A DNA stretch of 64,000 bases from JAPPHA01 sp965220985 (GTDB taxonomy: Bacteria > Pseudomonadota > Alphaproteobacteria > Rhodobacterales > Rhodobacteraceae), in the NCBI GenBank assembly GCA_965220985.1, contig OZ244854.1:1488001-1552000 (forward strand). Reading direction: 5' to 3'. Of the stretch, positions 1 through 8,453 are shown piece after piece. Each line of letters begins with the position of its first letter. The stretch's first letter is position 1. A program made the position numbers and the translations under genes. The notes beneath the pieces are model-generated. The model had not been told where the DNA came from and did not search any database. It was given only the letters and a program-made list of their open reading frames with translations.

Positions 1-1020
1 CTGTGGTACTGGGTCAACCCGTGGACCGGGCTGCATTGCCTGCTGGCACCAATGCTCAGGCGGCTTTCCCGACCTTCGTTGCCGGAAAGCCTTGGGGCCT
101 GGCCTGGTGTCGTGCTGTTTCTGGCTTTCGGGGCTTTCTTTCTTGCGTATCCAGCACCGGACGATCCGGAACGGCTCGCATGGGTCGTTCTTGCCTATAT
201 CGCTCTGACGCTTGTTGGAATCTTCGTGTTCGGCGCGGATGCGTGGCTCGAGCGATGCGAATGTTTCACCATGCTGTTCAGGGCGTACGCGAAGCTCTCG
301 CCGCTCTCGCTCGGAATTGACCGCAGCCGGATCGGGTTTCCGGGCTGGTCGGTCGTCGACACGCCCGCACTGTCCCGAAGTCAGGCGGTGTTTGTCCTTA
401 CTATACTCGGGATCGGCAGTTTCGACGGGCTCAACGAGACCTTCTGGTGGCTCGCGCAACTCGGGGTGAACCCGCTCGAGTTTCCGGGGCGGTCGGCGAT
501 CGTCGCCCAGACCGTGATTGGCATGGTGGGGGCCAATGTTCTTCTCGTTTGCGTATTCGCAGGCTGTGTCCAGGCCGGACTCGTTCTCATGAAACGCATG
601 GGGATCGATCTGTCAGTGAGTTTCGACGAAGCATTCGGCCGACTGGCGCTCTCGATCATCCCGATCGCGTTCGGATATCATGTCGCCCATTTCCTGACCG
701 CATTCCTGGTCAACGGCCAGTACGCGCTGGTCGCGTTTTCCGATCCGTTCTCGACCGGCGCCGACTATCTGGGGTTCGCTGATATCCATGTCACGACCGG
801 TTTCTTCAATTCGCTCGATACCGTCCGTGTCATCTGGCTGACGCAGGCGGGTGCGGTGGTTGTCGGCCACGTCATCGCCATCCTTCTCGCCCATGCAATC
901 GCCATGGACATGTTCGGGACGCGGCGCGCAGCAGTGATCAGCCAGATTCCGATGGCCACCTTCATGGTGCTCTACACGCTTCTCGGCCTGTGGCTGCTGG
1001 CATCCCCGCGCGGTGCCTGA
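1..1020 (+). CDS. Multi-pass membrane protein, 5'-truncated by the window edge
   Basis: The reading frame is open from base 1 (it begins LWYWVNPWTG) and continues into a 339-residue stretch, so the true start lies upstream. An internal ATG at 52 is available but the frame before it is clearly protein-like. The sequence holds about seven to eight hydrophobic segments and several His or Trp residues at membrane borders, such as AYHVAHF-like FGYHVAHFLTAF and VVVGHVIAILLAHAIAMD. This pattern is reminiscent of conserved proteobacterial membrane proteins often annotated as 'fenitrothion hydrolase', but that label is weak and I infer no substrate. It is convergent with the GyrI-like gene, 33 bp away. 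Certain: a membrane protein. Uncertain: family and role. Confidence 0.75.
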   Translation: MWYWVNPWTGLHCLLAPMLRRLSRPSLPESLGAWPGVVLFLAFGAFFLAYPAPDDPERLAWVVLAYIALTLVGIFVFGADAWLERCECFTMLFRAYAKLSPLSLGIDRSRIGFPGWSVVDTPALSRSQAVFVLTILGIGSFDGLNETFWWLAQLGVNPLEFPGRSAIVAQTVIGMVGANVLLVCVFAGCVQAGLVLMKRMGIDLSVSFDEAFGRLALSIIPIAFGYHVAHFLTAFLVNGQYALVAFSDPFSTGADYLGFADIHVTTGFFNSLDTVRVIWLTQAGAVVVGHVIAILLAHAIAMDMFGTRRAAVISQIPMATFMVLYTLLGLWLLASPRGA

Positions 1021-1053
1021 TCTCGCCAGCGCCGTTCCCAGGTTGCTGCCCGA

Positions 1054-1515
1054 TCAAGCGTCTTCCAGCGGAAGGCAGATCTCGGTGACGAGATCCTCGG
1101 GTTCCACTTCGATCGGCGAATTGAGATAGATCTCCATGCAGGCCCGTTCGGCCATCCGCTCGCCACTCGCCGGCAGCCATTCCGAGAACAACCGTCCGTA
1201 CGCGTCGCGAAGGCCGGTGTAGGGGCCACGATGAACGTATACCGCGTATCGTCCTCCCTCGATCAGCTCGCGAGTGATGCCATCGGGCGGCGATGTCTCG
1301 GTCTCGAGCGCGATGCAGGCATCGGAACGCAGATCCTGAGGCGCAACGAAGTCGGGATTGTCCCACGACAGCATGAACACGCGGGAAATCGGATCTCCGG
1401 TCGAAATTGCCCATTTGGCGAGGCGTTCGAAGCACGGCCCGATCTGCTCGTATGGCCCCACATGTCGAATCCTTGCAGCCATGATGCTGTCGATTTGTTT
1501 GATCGAGACATCCAT
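1054..1515 (-). CDS. GyrI-like / AraC effector-binding domain protein
   Basis: A 153-residue stand-alone GyrI-like small-molecule-binding domain. It begins with the family-typical strand DVSIKQIDSIMAARIRHVGPY and has the second half-motif GRYAVYVHRGPYTGLRDAYG followed by FSEWLP. The conserved acidic C-terminal half (CMEIYLNSPIEVEPEDLVTE) resembles the pattern 'E.Y.n.P......l.Tei..pl'. Domains of this family bind hydrophobic ligands, serve as effector modules of AraC/MerR regulators, or act as SbmC-type gyrase inhibitors. There is no DNA-binding domain here, so it is not a full regulator. No operon partner is evident. Confidence 0.85.
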   Translation of the reverse strand: MDVSIKQIDSIMAARIRHVGPYEQIGPCFERLAKWAISTGDPISRVFMLSWDNPDFVAPQDLRSDACIALETETSPPDGITRELIEGGRYAVYVHRGPYTGLRDAYGRLFSEWLPASGERMAERACMEIYLNSPIEVEPEDLVTEICLPLEDA

Positions 1516-1934
1516 GTTGCCGTTCCTTTCCTGTCAGACCGATCCAGATTGCCTCCCATGGTTAAGCGATCGAGTGCGGCAGGTGAAGCCCGGCCTTTCC
1601 GTTGGGGTCGCAGCTCATCATCCATCCGAATCCGATCCGTTGTCGACGGGCTCGGGCAGTTTTTCGCGGTCACCGATTGGATCGCCCGGCAGTTTGGCGG
1701 TGTTTCGGCTCCCCGTCGCTGATGCCTGAGAAACTCGTCCCTCAACCTCATTTGCGACCGGACGCATGCGGGGCCGAGATCATCGGTCGATCACGAGACC
1801 GGTCCTGTTCGCGCGGGTCAGGGCGAAATTGACTCGACAATGCGCCCGGCAAGCAACAATAATCCGCATGATCGTTTGCGGGCCGAGCGGCACGGACGTG
1901 GCCGCGCCCGAACTGACAGAAAGGGAGCAAGCTC
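1516..1934. other. Intergenic region, no gene seen
   Basis: This 419-bp stretch separates the divergent GyrI-like gene and the ABC importer operon. Short overlapping reading frames are present but have no recognisable family features. It should carry both promoters. A purine-rich ribosome site (AAAGGGAGCAAG) sits just before the importer start at 1935. I see no clear hairpin or conserved element. Confidence 0.5.
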
Positions 1935-3251
1935 ATGGTCAAGAAAAGGCCGGATTCTCAAGCATCGGTTGGCACGATGACAAGAAGGCAGGCAGTCGGC
2001 GGACTCGCCGCAGGAGCAGGCCTCATCGGCGCATCGGGAACATTGCCGCTGGCCGCAAGATACGCACAGGCGCAGAGTTCCGAACCGATCCGAATCGGAT
2101 TCCAGATTCACAGAACGGGAATCGGGGCCGCCTACGGACGCTGGTACGGGCGCACGACCGATGCTGCCGTCAAGCGCATCAACGATGCCGGCGGCATCAA
2201 CGGACGACCCGTCGAGATCATCGCGGAAGATGACGGCACCGACCCCAAGCGGGGCGCCGAGGTCGTCGAGAAATTCGCCACACAGCACAATTGCGACATC
2301 GCCTTCGGGACTCTGTTCAGCCATGTCGTCATCGGTTCCGCGCCACGAGCGGGCGAGTTGAAGATTCCGTATTTCGTCGTCTCCGAAGGACACCACGTCG
2401 CGAGCGGAATCCTCAATCGATACACGCTGCAGCCCGGGATCACCGACGTGAAGAGCCAGGTCGAGGCGATGGGACCCTATGTCGCGGACAACCTTGGCAA
2501 GAAGGTCACGATGATCTTCCCGGATTTCGCCTTCGGTCACGACCACAGGGACTACTTCTCGGCATCGGTCGAGAGGCAGGGAGGCACGGTGGTCGAAAAG
2601 ATCGCCATTCCGCCGACCGAGACGTCCTTCACCAAGTATTTCCCGAAGATCCCCCAGGACACCGAAGTCGTCTACCACGTCATGGTGGGTCCGGCGGTGC
2701 TGACCTTCGTGAAGGAACTCGGCGAATTCTTCGGTCCCAGCAGCCCGGAGATCTTCGGGTTCATCGACAGTCTCGAAGCTGTCGACATCAACAGCCCGGG
2801 CCTCGAGTTCCTCGAAGGCAGCTACTTCTGGGAAGGCTTCCCGCGCTATGCACAGGCTGACCAGTCTGAATACGACAAGGTCTTCCGCGCGGCGGTCGGC
2901 GTTGACGACAATGGCGCGTCGGTCTCCGATCCCAAGGACGTCTCGACCTATGCCCACATGTTCGGATGCTGGGAAACGCTGAACATCGTCAAGGCGGGCA
3001 TGGAGGCATCAGGCTATTCGGGTCCGGCCGATCGGCCAGCCCTGATCGAGGCGGTCGAGGCGATGTCCGATCTGCCTCATTCCGAGGACCATCCGCAGGG
3101 AGCCAAGGAGTTCAACGGCCGCACCCACCAGGTGTTCGGACACCAGTACATATCTCGGGTAAACGGGGGACGCCTTGATGTCGTGCACACGACCTCGATC
3201 GCGGACACCTACTACGATGACGAGGTCGACTACACGCAACAGTCGTTCTGA
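1935..3251 (+). CDS. ABC transporter substrate-binding protein, branched-chain amino acid (HAAT) type
   Basis: A 438-residue periplasmic binding protein of the LivJ/Peripla_BP_6 type. The N-terminus carries a twin-arginine signal (TRRQAVGGLAAGAGLIGASG, cleavage near ARYAQAQ), so it is probably exported folded by Tat. The mature part starts PIRIGFQIHRTGIGAAYG, the usual first strand of the family. It continues with NDAGGINGRPVEIIAEDDGT, which is very typical of HAAT binding proteins. It is the first gene of a five-gene importer operon, 55 bp before the permease gene. The substrate cannot be read from sequence; amino acids, amides, urea or aromatic acids are all possible in this family. The start is chosen at 1935 because of the adjacent GGGAG ribosome site. 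Confidence 0.93.
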   Translation: MVKKRPDSQASVGTMTRRQAVGGLAAGAGLIGASGTLPLAARYAQAQSSEPIRIGFQIHRTGIGAAYGRWYGRTTDAAVKRINDAGGINGRPVEIIAEDDGTDPKRGAEVVEKFATQHNCDIAFGTLFSHVVIGSAPRAGELKIPYFVVSEGHHVASGILNRYTLQPGITDVKSQVEAMGPYVADNLGKKVTMIFPDFAFGHDHRDYFSASVERQGGTVVEKIAIPPTETSFTKYFPKIPQDTEVVYHVMVGPAVLTFVKELGEFFGPSSPEIFGFIDSLEAVDINSPGLEFLEGSYFWEGFPRYAQADQSEYDKVFRAAVGVDDNGASVSDPKDVSTYAHMFGCWETLNIVKAGMEASGYSGPADRPALIEAVEAMSDLPHSEDHPQGAKEFNGRTHQVFGHQYISRVNGGRLDVVHTTSIADTYYDDEVDYTQQSF

Positions 3252-3306
3252 GGCGCTCGGGTCTTTCCCGACAGACTGATCCGACAACAGACGGGGGCTG
3301 AAACAC

Positions 3307-4233
3307 ATGGATTTTGGCCCCCATCTCGTGCTCGCAACCCTTGAGGGCGCGATCACGGCCGCAGTGATTTCGCTGACCGCCGTCGGTCTCAGCATTGTTT
3401 TCGGCGTCATGCGCGTGGTCAACGTCGCCCACGGCGAGTTCTTCATGCTCGGCGCCGTCATTGCCTGGTGGGTCGTCACCCTGGTTGGCGGCCATCCCGC
3501 GCTCGGGTTCGTCGTCGCGCTCGTCGTTGCGCCCGTTCTTGCCGGCTGCATCGCCGCCGTCATGGACTGGGTCGTGCTCAAGCGGATCGCCTACGATCCT
3601 GAACGCACGATCGTTGCGACGATCGGGCTTCTCTACATCATCCAGCAAACGACGCTGATGACCTTCGGGCCCGACGCCCGTCCGGTCGAACCGCCCTTCA
3701 ACCAGCGCATCGCGATCCCATGGATCGAATACGGCGACGCCGGGTTCGCGCTCATCTGGCCGTGGGGACTCGGCACCACGACCTACAAACTCGCGGTCAT
3801 CGTGGCGGCAATCGCGGTTCTCGCAGGGCTGTGGCTGGTGATGAAGCGAACCCGTCTCGGCCTCGTCATGCGTGCCACCCGCCTCGACAGCGAAATGGCG
3901 CTGGCCTTCGGCATTCCGGTCAACCGGGTGTACGCGCTCGTCTTCGGATTGGGCGCCGGTCTCGCAGCGCTGGGCGCGGTCCTGATCGTCCCCATTCAGC
4001 AGGCCCATTACCTGATGGGAGGCGACCCGCTTCTCCTGTCGTTCATCGCGGTGATCATCGGCGGGCTCGGAAGCCTGCCGGGAACGCTGCTGGCGGCCGT
4101 TCTCATCGGCATGAGCGACGGCATCATCTCGGTCTTCTTTTCGCCGACGCTTGCCAAGATCCTGGCCACCCTGCTCGTCGCCTTCGTGCTGGTCTTTCGA
4201 CCGCAGGGGCTGTTCGGACGGAGCGCCCCGTGA
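3307..4233 (+). CDS. livH: HAAT ABC transporter permease LivH-type
   Basis: A 308-residue inner-membrane permease with about eight membrane helices. Family-typical stretches include LTAVGLSIVFGVMRVVNVAHGE near residue 25 and GGLGSLPGTLLAAVLIGMSD near residue 250, the latter containing the cytoplasmic coupling loop. It forms the translocation channel with the LivM-type subunit encoded next. The stop codon overlaps the GTG start of livM by four bases (GTGA), indicating translational coupling. Confidence 0.95.
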   Translation: MDFGPHLVLATLEGAITAAVISLTAVGLSIVFGVMRVVNVAHGEFFMLGAVIAWWVVTLVGGHPALGFVVALVVAPVLAGCIAAVMDWVVLKRIAYDPERTIVATIGLLYIIQQTTLMTFGPDARPVEPPFNQRIAIPWIEYGDAGFALIWPWGLGTTTYKLAVIVAAIAVLAGLWLVMKRTRLGLVMRATRLDSEMALAFGIPVNRVYALVFGLGAGLAALGAVLIVPIQQAHYLMGGDPLLLSFIAVIIGGLGSLPGTLLAAVLIGMSDGIISVFFSPTLAKILATLLVAFVLVFRPQGLFGRSAP

Positions 4234-5183
4234 TCGAGAAGTCGACCCGGTATCGCGGACAACTGCTCCACGGCGGTGTCATCGCCGGTCTCGTCCTGCT
4301 GTTCTTCGTCCTGCCGGACTATCACGACGGCAACCTCGCGAGGATCATGGTCCTCGCTGTGTTCGCGATGGGTTACAACTTTCTCTTCGGTTACACGGGC
4401 CTCCTCAGCCTCGGCCACGCGCTGTTCTTTGCTGCCGGCATGTACGGGCTCGCGCTGCCGATGCATCTGTTCGAACTCACGCCGGCCCCCGCGTTTCTTG
4501 CAGGGCTTGCGAGCGCACTTGTCGTCTCGGCCGTCATCGGGTTCCTCGCGCTTCGAACCAGCGGCGTTGCCTTCATGATCGTCACGCTGATGTTCGCGCA
4601 AGCCGGTTTCCTGACCATCCTTCTGTTCGGAACCTACACTCGCGGCGACGAGGGATTCGTCATCCAGCAGGCCGAACGGTCGTTGGTCGGAATCGATCTG
4701 ACCGATCCGACCAACCGCTATTTCGCTGCGCTGGCACTGTTCTCGGCCTGCTTCGTTTTGATCGCGTGGCTGGTTTCGACGCCGTTCGGGAAATGCCTTG
4801 TCGCCATTCGGGAGAACGAGGAACGGGCACGACTCCTTGGTTACGACGTGCTGATGCACAAGCTCGGCGCCGTCATTGTCTCGGGCACGATGTCGGGAGC
4901 GGCGGGTGCCGCCTACGCGCTGCTCTTCGGCTATGCCGGGGCGACCTTCGCCTCGGTCCAGTACTCGATCTATCCGCTGTTGTGGGTGTTGCTCGGCGGG
5001 GCGGGAACAACGATCGGGCCGCTGATCGGCACGATTTTCATGTTCTACCTGATCGACCTGTCGAGCGGGGTGACCTCTGCCTACCTGCTGGTTGCGGGGC
5101 TGGCGCTCGTGCTGCTGACGCTCTTCGCGCCGCAGGGACTTGCAGGCGAATTGAAGCGTCGCCTGCTGCCATGGTTGCCGTGA
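4230..5183 (+). CDS. livM: HAAT ABC transporter permease LivM-type
   Basis: A 317-residue permease using a GTG start that overlaps the livH stop. It has around nine to ten hydrophobic segments. Diagnostic motifs are MGYNFLFGYTGLLSLGHALF (residues about 45-65) and VSGTMSGAAGAAYALLFGYA. The coupling segment GGAGTTIGPLIGTIFMFYL lies near residue 270. It pairs with LivH to form the channel. The assigned start follows from the overlap and from the hydrophilic N-terminal VIEKSTRYRGQLLHGG ahead of the first helix. Confidence 0.94.
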   Translation: MIEKSTRYRGQLLHGGVIAGLVLLFFVLPDYHDGNLARIMVLAVFAMGYNFLFGYTGLLSLGHALFFAAGMYGLALPMHLFELTPAPAFLAGLASALVVSAVIGFLALRTSGVAFMIVTLMFAQAGFLTILLFGTYTRGDEGFVIQQAERSLVGIDLTDPTNRYFAALALFSACFVLIAWLVSTPFGKCLVAIRENEERARLLGYDVLMHKLGAVIVSGTMSGAAGAAYALLFGYAGATFASVQYSIYPLLWVLLGGAGTTIGPLIGTIFMFYLIDLSSGVTSAYLLVAGLALVLLTLFAPQGLAGELKRRLLPWLP

Positions 5184-5923
5184 GCGCCATGAGTTCCACG
5201 CCCCTTCTCGAAACCCGCAGCCTCTCGAGGAACTACGGCGGAATTGCTGCGGTCAGGGACATGGATTTTGTTCTCCCCGAAGGCCAGGTGCGGGCGCTGA
5301 TCGGCCCGAACGGCGCCGGCAAGTCGACATTCGTCGGCATGCTCTGCGGCCGCATCCCGCAGAGCCAGGGCACCGTCGAATTCTCCGGACAGGACATCAC
5401 CGGGCTTGCGGCACATCGGCGCATCAGGCTGGGGATGGCCTACACCTTTCAGATCACCTCGGTGTTCTCGCGACTGTCCCTGCACGAAAACGTCGCGCTC
5501 GCGGTACGCCGAAACCGGATGCAGCCGACCCCCGAAGATGTCGAGCGCAAGGTCCAGTCGGTGCTCGAGCGGGTCGGACTGCTCGAACGGTCGGCGCAGG
5601 CTGCGGGCGACTTGAGCTACGGGCACCAGAGATTGCTGGAAATCGCCATGGGCCTGGGTCAGGAGCCGCGACTGTTCATTCTCGACGAGCCGACCCAAGG
5701 GTTGGCGGACAGCGAGGTCGAGGCGTTCAAGGCCCTGGTCCGGGAGTTGAGCAAGGAGATCACGATCCTGCTGATCGAACACAACATGAATGTGGTCATG
5801 GAAACCGCCGAGTCCATCACGGTGCTCGATGCGGGCAGGGTGCTCGCGGAAGGGACGCCTGCGGAGATTCGGGCCAACCGGGAGGTGCAGGCGGCCTATC
5901 TCGGATCGAGTCCGGTCGGTTGA
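5180..5923 (+). CDS. livG: HAAT ABC transporter ATPase LivG-type
   Basis: A 247-residue ATP-binding subunit. Visible motifs are Walker A (GPNGAGKS), a Q-loop region (YTFQITSVFSRLS), an ABC signature variant (DLSYGHQRLLEIAM), Walker B (LFILDEPTQGL) and the H-switch (LLIEHNMNVVME). DLSYGHQR is the typical LivG version of the signature. The GTG at 5180 overlaps the livM stop in the same GTGA fashion as the previous junction. An ATG at 5189 is the main alternative start. Confidence 0.94.
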   Translation: MSAMSSTPLLETRSLSRNYGGIAAVRDMDFVLPEGQVRALIGPNGAGKSTFVGMLCGRIPQSQGTVEFSGQDITGLAAHRRIRLGMAYTFQITSVFSRLSLHENVALAVRRNRMQPTPEDVERKVQSVLERVGLLERSAQAAGDLSYGHQRLLEIAMGLGQEPRLFILDEPTQGLADSEVEAFKALVRELSKEITILLIEHNMNVVMETAESITVLDAGRVLAEGTPAEIRANREVQAAYLGSSPVG

Positions 5924-5926
5924 GCG

Positions 5927-6622
5927 ATGCTGAGGGTCGATGACATTCACGTGGCCTACGGGCGGGTTCAGGCGCTGTTCGGTGTCTCTTTTGCGGTCGC
6001 GCCGGGCGAAATCCTCTGCCTGCTCGGCAGGAACGGGGCCGGAAAGACGACGGCGCTCAAGGCCATCATGAACCATCTTCCCCTGATGTCCGGGCGGATC
6101 AACCTCGGCGATCAGGTCATCAGCGACCTCCCGGCCGAGCAGATCCCGAAGCTCGGAATCGGATACATCCCGCAGGGCCGGCGGCTCTTCGCCGAACTCA
6201 CGGTGGACGAGAACCTGGACATTGGCTTGATGGCCCGCGGGCACGGCAAGGCCACCAAGACCCAGGTGCTCGAGCTGTTCCCGCGTCTGCGCGAACGCCT
6301 TCACCAGCAGGCGTCGACCCTGTCGGGCGGTGAGCAGCAAATGCTGGCGCTGGCAAGAGCCTTTTGCCTGGAACCGAGCGTTCTTCTGCTCGACGAACCC
6401 ACCGAGGGCCTTCAACCGTCGATGATCGAACTGATCCGGAATGTGGTTGTTCAGAAAAAACGCGACAACGTGGCGATCGTTCTGGTCGAGCAGCGGGTCG
6501 ATGCGGTGATTTCGATCGCCGATCGGGTTGCGTTCATCGAGGACGGGCGCAGCCGCGAAATCGTTTCAGCGGCAACGCTGATCGACGACCACGATCGGAT
6601 GACGCGCTATCTTGGCGTCTGA
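5927..6622 (+). CDS. livF: HAAT ABC transporter ATPase LivF-type
   Basis: A 231-residue ATP-binding subunit, the second ATPase of the importer. Walker A is GRNGAGKTT, the Q-loop is GIGYIPQGRRLF, the signature is TLSGGEQQMLALARAF, and Walker B is VLLLDEPTEGLQPS. The IPQGRR and EGLQPS segments are diagnostic of LivF rather than LivG. It begins three bases after livG and closes the operon, ending convergent with the reductase gene 33 bp away. Confidence 0.95.
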   Translation: MLRVDDIHVAYGRVQALFGVSFAVAPGEILCLLGRNGAGKTTALKAIMNHLPLMSGRINLGDQVISDLPAEQIPKLGIGYIPQGRRLFAELTVDENLDIGLMARGHGKATKTQVLELFPRLRERLHQQASTLSGGEQQMLALARAFCLEPSVLLLDEPTEGLQPSMIELIRNVVVQKKRDNVAIVLVEQRVDAVISIADRVAFIEDGRSREIVSAATLIDDHDRMTRYLGV

Positions 6623-6655
6623 GCGGGGCCACAGGCTCATTGACCGCGAGCGCTT

Positions 6656-7468
6656 TCAGTCGACGAAGGCGCGCTCGACGACATAGGTGCCGGGTGCGCT
6701 GTTGGCTCCCTCGACCAGTCCGAATCCCTCGACGATCTTCTTGGTGTCGCCCAGCATTGCCATCGAGCCGCAGATCATCGCGCGATCAGTCGCGGGGCTG
6801 ATCGGCGGAAACCTGAGATCCTCGAACAGGCGCCCCGAATTGAGATGGTCGGTGATCCTGCCTGTCCGCTCGAATTCTTCCCGCGTGACCGTGGGATAGT
6901 GAATCAGCCGGTCCCGTGCGAGTTCGCCCACCAGCGGATCATTCCTGACGGCGTCCACGAGTTCGATGCCAAACTTCAGTTCGGCCACTTCTCGGCAGGT
7001 GTGCGTGAGGACGATCGTGCCGAACTTGTCGTAGGTCTCCGGATCGCGGATGAGCGATGCAAAGGGGGCGATCCCCGTCCCGGTCGAAAACATGTAGACA
7101 CGCTCGCCCGAAAGGAGCGCGTCATTGACCAGCGTGCCGGTCGGCTTTCGACGCATCAGAATGGTGTTGCCCGGGACGATTTCCTTGAGGTGCTCGGTGA
7201 GCGGGCCACCCGGAACCTTGATCGAAAAGAACTCGATCTCGTCGTCCCACGACGGGCTGGTGATGGAATAGGCGCGATAGACCGGCTTCGCCGCGTTTGG
7301 CAGTCCGATCATCACGAACTCGCCGGAGCGAAAACGGAAGCTCGGCGGTCGGGTCATCCGAAAGCTGAACAGGCGATCGGTGTAGTGCGTGACCTTCGTC
7401 ACGGTTTCCGCGAAGATGCCGGGGGGAATCGGGAATTCAACAGGCCTCGCCTGCACCGCTGTCGACAT
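6656..7468 (-). CDS. fpr: Ferredoxin/flavodoxin-NADP+ reductase
   Basis: A 270-residue FAD-dependent reductase that moves electrons between NADPH and ferredoxin or flavodoxin. The FAD-binding motif is YRAYSITSPSWDDEIEFF. The pyrophosphate/NADP loop is FSTGTGIAPFASLIRDPE, followed by IVLTHTCREVAEL and the AMICGSMAML segment. The C-terminus GTYVVERAFVD is typical of bacterial subclass I Fpr. The start MSTAVQARP at 7468 is preferred over an in-frame ATG at 7510 because upstream residues match no family member. In many proteobacteria Fpr is oxidative-stress responsive; nothing in this sequence shows that here. Confidence 0.92.
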   Translation of the reverse strand: MSTAVQARPVEFPIPPGIFAETVTKVTHYTDRLFSFRMTRPPSFRFRSGEFVMIGLPNAAKPVYRAYSITSPSWDDEIEFFSIKVPGGPLTEHLKEIVPGNTILMRRKPTGTLVNDALLSGERVYMFSTGTGIAPFASLIRDPETYDKFGTIVLTHTCREVAELKFGIELVDAVRNDPLVGELARDRLIHYPTVTREEFERTGRITDHLNSGRLFEDLRFPPISPATDRAMICGSMAMLGDTKKIVEGFGLVEGANSAPGTYVVERAFVD

Positions 7469-7568
7469 GTCTGGACTCCGGATATGACCGACCGCAGCCG
7501 GGCAGTTCAACGAAACGAGATGAGAGGCTCCTTCGCGCGAAACGCGGACGGCCTGACACGGGCCAGAT

Positions 7569-7588
7569 CATTTGCATGCAAGCAAATG
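7569..7588. promoter_or_regulatory. Perfect inverted repeat upstream of fpr
   Basis: CATTTGC and GCAAATG face each other across a 6-base loop, about 100 bp before the fpr start and in the 240-bp gap after the GntR gene. It could be an operator for fpr. The low GC of the arms stands out from the surroundings. No T-tract follows, so a terminator is unlikely. Confidence 0.35.
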
Positions 7589-7708
7589 ACGTTGTGCAGT
7601 CGCGGTGTCTATGTGTGGCAAGGCGTGAATGCAACCCTGATGGCAGCGCGACAGGCCTTTGCTCTCCAGGCGCCGGACCCGGATGCGCCATCACCCGCTG
7701 GGCGCGGA

Positions 7709-8449
7709 TCATTCCCCGCTGATCGCCCGAAACCGCGTCACCAGCTTGACGGTCTTTGACGGGCAGAACGTGCGCGAAAAAACATGGGCGCTGCTGCTTG
7801 AACCCGACCAGTAGGTTCGCTCGATGATCAGCACCGGCTCATTGACATCGACGCCGAGTTCGCGGGCAACCTCAAGACTGGCGGTGCCCACCGTTATGGT
7901 CTGCACGACCTCTTCGGTGGTGTAGCCGAACCGCTCTCCGATGATCTCCGCGACGGGGCGCGAGGTGGTTTCCATGTCCGCGATCGCCGGCTCGAACGGC
8001 GCGTCCACCCAGATCGTGAAGACCGACACCGGATCGGGAACAGCGCCGAGCTTGGTTCGTCGCATGTGTGCCCACGCCAGTCGTCGACCGGCCCCGCAGT
8101 TCATGATCTCTGCGAGTTCCTGGTCGGCAGTCGCAGTCCCGGTCTCGATGATCGTCCGGCTGGTCTCGAGCGCGAACGCGACGAGTTCATCGAGGGATTG
8201 CACGGATGCCGTGAACGCCGGCTCGGCGCCGGTCGAAATCACGACGCTCCCCGACCCTTGCCGGGATTCCGCGATGCGGCGGTTTCGCAGCAACCGCAAC
8301 GTGCTGCGCACGGTGTAACGGCTGGCGCCGAATGCGACCATCAGCTCGGATTCGGTCGGCAGCTTGTCGCCAACGCGGTATTTTCCGCTCTGAATGTCCC
8401 GGATCAGCTGGTCCGCGAACAGAACGTATTTGGGAATGGTCCGCGCCAC
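7709..8449 (-). CDS. GntR family regulator, HutC/UTRA subfamily
   Basis: A 246-residue regulator. The N-terminal winged helix-turn-helix is seen in IRDIQSGKYRVGDKLPTESE and FGASRYTVRSTLRLLRNRR. The C-terminal UTRA ligand domain ends in LIIERTYWSGSSSSAHVFSR and FCPSKTVKLVTRF. A GTG start at 8449 gives the expected beginning VARTIPKYVLFADQLIRDI and lies only four bases after the stop of the CoA-transferase gene. It is thus the last gene of the CitE-MaoC-CoA-transferase operon and probably its autoregulated ligand-sensing repressor, responding to the C5 acid or a CoA-free intermediate (inference). Confidence 0.9.
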   Translation of the reverse strand: MARTIPKYVLFADQLIRDIQSGKYRVGDKLPTESELMVAFGASRYTVRSTLRLLRNRRIAESRQGSGSVVISTGAEPAFTASVQSLDELVAFALETSRTIIETGTATADQELAEIMNCGAGRRLAWAHMRRTKLGAVPDPVSVFTIWVDAPFEPAIADMETTSRPVAEIIGERFGYTTEEVVQTITVGTASLEVARELGVDVNEPVLIIERTYWSGSSSSAHVFSRTFCPSKTVKLVTRFRAISGE

Positions 8450-8453
8450 GGAA

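Noticed and set aside
1818..2957. Long open frame antisense to the ABC binding-protein gene
   Set aside because: High-GC shadow frame; the opposite strand encodes a clear HAAT binding protein with signal peptide and family motifs.
5081..6415. 444-codon antisense frame over livG/livF
   Set aside because: Shadow of two ATPase genes with all ABC motifs on the plus strand; low-complexity charged composition.
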